Shown here one piece after another: positions 63,356 through 64,000 of a DNA stretch of 64,000 nucleotides (position 1 is its first letter; each line of letters opens with the position of its first letter). The notes beneath the pieces are model-generated. The model made no database searches. It saw nothing but the letters and a program-made list of their open reading frames with translations, and was not told where the DNA came from. Origin of the DNA: Pseudomonadales bacterium (GTDB taxonomy: Bacteria > Pseudomonadota > Gammaproteobacteria > Pseudomonadales > Halieaceae); contig JACKNN010000001.1 in assembly GCA_024234855.1 (NCBI GenBank), positions 434,001 to 498,000 on the forward strand, in the 5' to 3' direction. Position numbers and translations under genes: made by a program.

Positions 63356-63733
63356 ATGGCCGGCGCTGAAATTCTACGCCCCCCGGTGTATCGCATCACC
63401 CTGGCGCAGTTCGCAACCCTGGTTCTGCTGTGCCTTGTCCTGCTGGCATCGGACAAGGTGCGTGCCTACTCGGTGTTCAGTGGCGGCATGATCGCCATTT
63501 TGCCCCAGGCATATTTTGCTGCCCTCGCCTTCAGGTGGCGCGGAGCAAGATCCGCAAGGGCGATAGCCCGCTCCAGCTATGTTGGGCAGGTGGGCAAGTT
63601 TTTACTCAGTGTTGCAGGGTTTGCCGCGGTGTTTGTAGCGCTGCGGCCGATAAACGCACCAGCCGTGTTCGCGGGATACCTGCTGATGCTGGTGATACAA
63701 ATCACGGGAAGCTGGTTATTGCTCAGGCGATGA
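63356..63733 (+). CDS. atpI: ATP synthase subunit I (AtpI)
   Basis: A 125-residue membrane protein with four helices (ITLAQFATLVLLCLVLLA; YSVFSGGMIAILPQAYFAAL; VGKFLLSVAGFAAVFVAL; AGYLLMLVIQITGSWLLL). AtpI is thought to help assemble the c-ring of F-type ATP synthase. It opens the atp operon after a strong promoter. atpB follows 35 bases after its stop. Length and topology match gammaproteobacterial AtpI. Confidence 0.93.
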   Translation: MAGAEILRPPVYRITLAQFATLVLLCLVLLASDKVRAYSVFSGGMIAILPQAYFAALAFRWRGARSARAIARSSYVGQVGKFLLSVAGFAAVFVALRPINAPAVFAGYLLMLVIQITGSWLLLRR

Positions 63734-63768
63734 TCGCTCTGGACAGACTGACGCAAGAGTTGGAATAG

Positions 63769-64000
63769 ATGGCAGGCGAAACCCAGACAATCTCTGAATA
63801 CATTGTCCACCACCTGACAAACCTCACCTATGGCAAATTGCCGGCGGGGTTTGAACGGGAAGACGGCTCGATTGTGGCCGATGGCGGGGCGTGGGTGATG
63901 GCACACGGCGGCGAAGAGGCCGCGGCGATGGGTTTTAACGCCATCCACGTGGACTCCATGGCCTGGTCCATTGGCCTCGGCATATTCTTTTGCTGGCTGT
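63769..64000 (+). CDS. atpB: ATP synthase F0 subunit a, N-terminal fragment
   Basis: The first 77 codons of subunit a; the gene runs off the window end. The start MAGETQTISEYIVHHLTNLT, a periplasmic/loop segment, then DSMAWSIGLGIFFCWL, the beginning of the first membrane helix, match gammaproteobacterial AtpB. It forms the proton half-channels with the c-ring. It is downstream of atpI in the atp operon. Confidence 0.92.
   Translation, partial: MAGETQTISEYIVHHLTNLTYGKLPAGFEREDGSIVADGGAWVMAHGGEEAAAMGFNAIHVDSMAWSIGLGIFFCWL

Noticed and set aside
63160..63369. Small plus-strand open reading frame between parB and atpI
   Set aside because: It runs through the atp promoter and into atpI in another frame, is very Arg/Pro-rich and matches no family.

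Overview
The window is a chromosomal segment from a GC-rich gammaproteobacterium. It carries the replication-origin neighbourhood in the order gyrB-recF-dnaN-dnaA | rpmH-rnpA-yidD-yidC-mnmE ... mnmG-rsmG-parA-parB-atpI-atpB. Flanking blocks (polA-engB-cytochrome c4/c5-dsbA; aroE-hemF-tsaC-dprA-LysM-def-fmt-rsmB-trkA-trkH; glyQS-gmhB) match the arrangement known from Pseudomonas and the marine Cellvibrionales/Halieaceae type of gammaproteobacteria. The second affiliation is an inference from gene content, not proven by the sequence. No rRNA, tRNA, CRISPR array, prophage or insertion sequence was seen.

Layout. 0-3.1 kb: tail of an MFS transporter, a cysteine-synthase-like enzyme, periplasmic DsbA, cytochromes c4 and c5. 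3.1-6.7 kb: engB and polA. 6.7-14.4 kb: an aa3/caa3-type cytochrome oxidase cluster on the minus strand (coxB with a fused cytochrome c domain, coxA, ctaG/cox11, coxC, SURF1, a thioredoxin-like protein, heme O synthase, SCO), with a DUF2909 gene on the other strand; no heme A synthase is present. 14.7-28.6 kb: housekeeping genes for carbonic anhydrase, shikimate, heme, purine, tRNA modification, DNA uptake, deformylation/formylation, rRNA methylation, K+ uptake and a DnaJ-like co-chaperone. 28.8-34 kb: glyQS, gmhB, rmuC. 34-36.3 kb: a small envelope-stress-like module (PspA/IM30 protein, YiaAB membrane protein, HTH regulator). 36.4-39.5 kb: a large LplT-PlsC-AMP-binding fusion whose adenylation part looks degenerate and truncated.

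39.5-50.3 kb is the origin core. The dnaA-rpmH gap has two perfect DnaA boxes around an AT-rich stretch. Two perfect parS-type palindromes lie in recF and should be the targets of the ParA/ParB pair at 61.4-63.1 kb. mnmE appears to start at a CTG codon fused to the yidC stop codon. Between mnmE and mnmG, normally neighbours, sit about 8.5 kb of metabolic genes: an acyl-CoA ligase, a FrnE-like thiol oxidoreductase, a membrane pyrophosphatase and three alpha/beta hydrolases. These are preceded by a striking AT-rich convergent gap with several DnaA-box-like sequences. The window ends in the ATP synthase operon (atpI, start of atpB).

Functionally the window couples replication initiation and segregation (dnaA, dnaN, recF, gyrB, parAB, parS) with translation and membrane-protein biogenesis (rpmH, rnpA, yidC, mnmE/mnmG) and aerobic energy conservation (cytochromes c, oxidase, ATP synthase, PPase).
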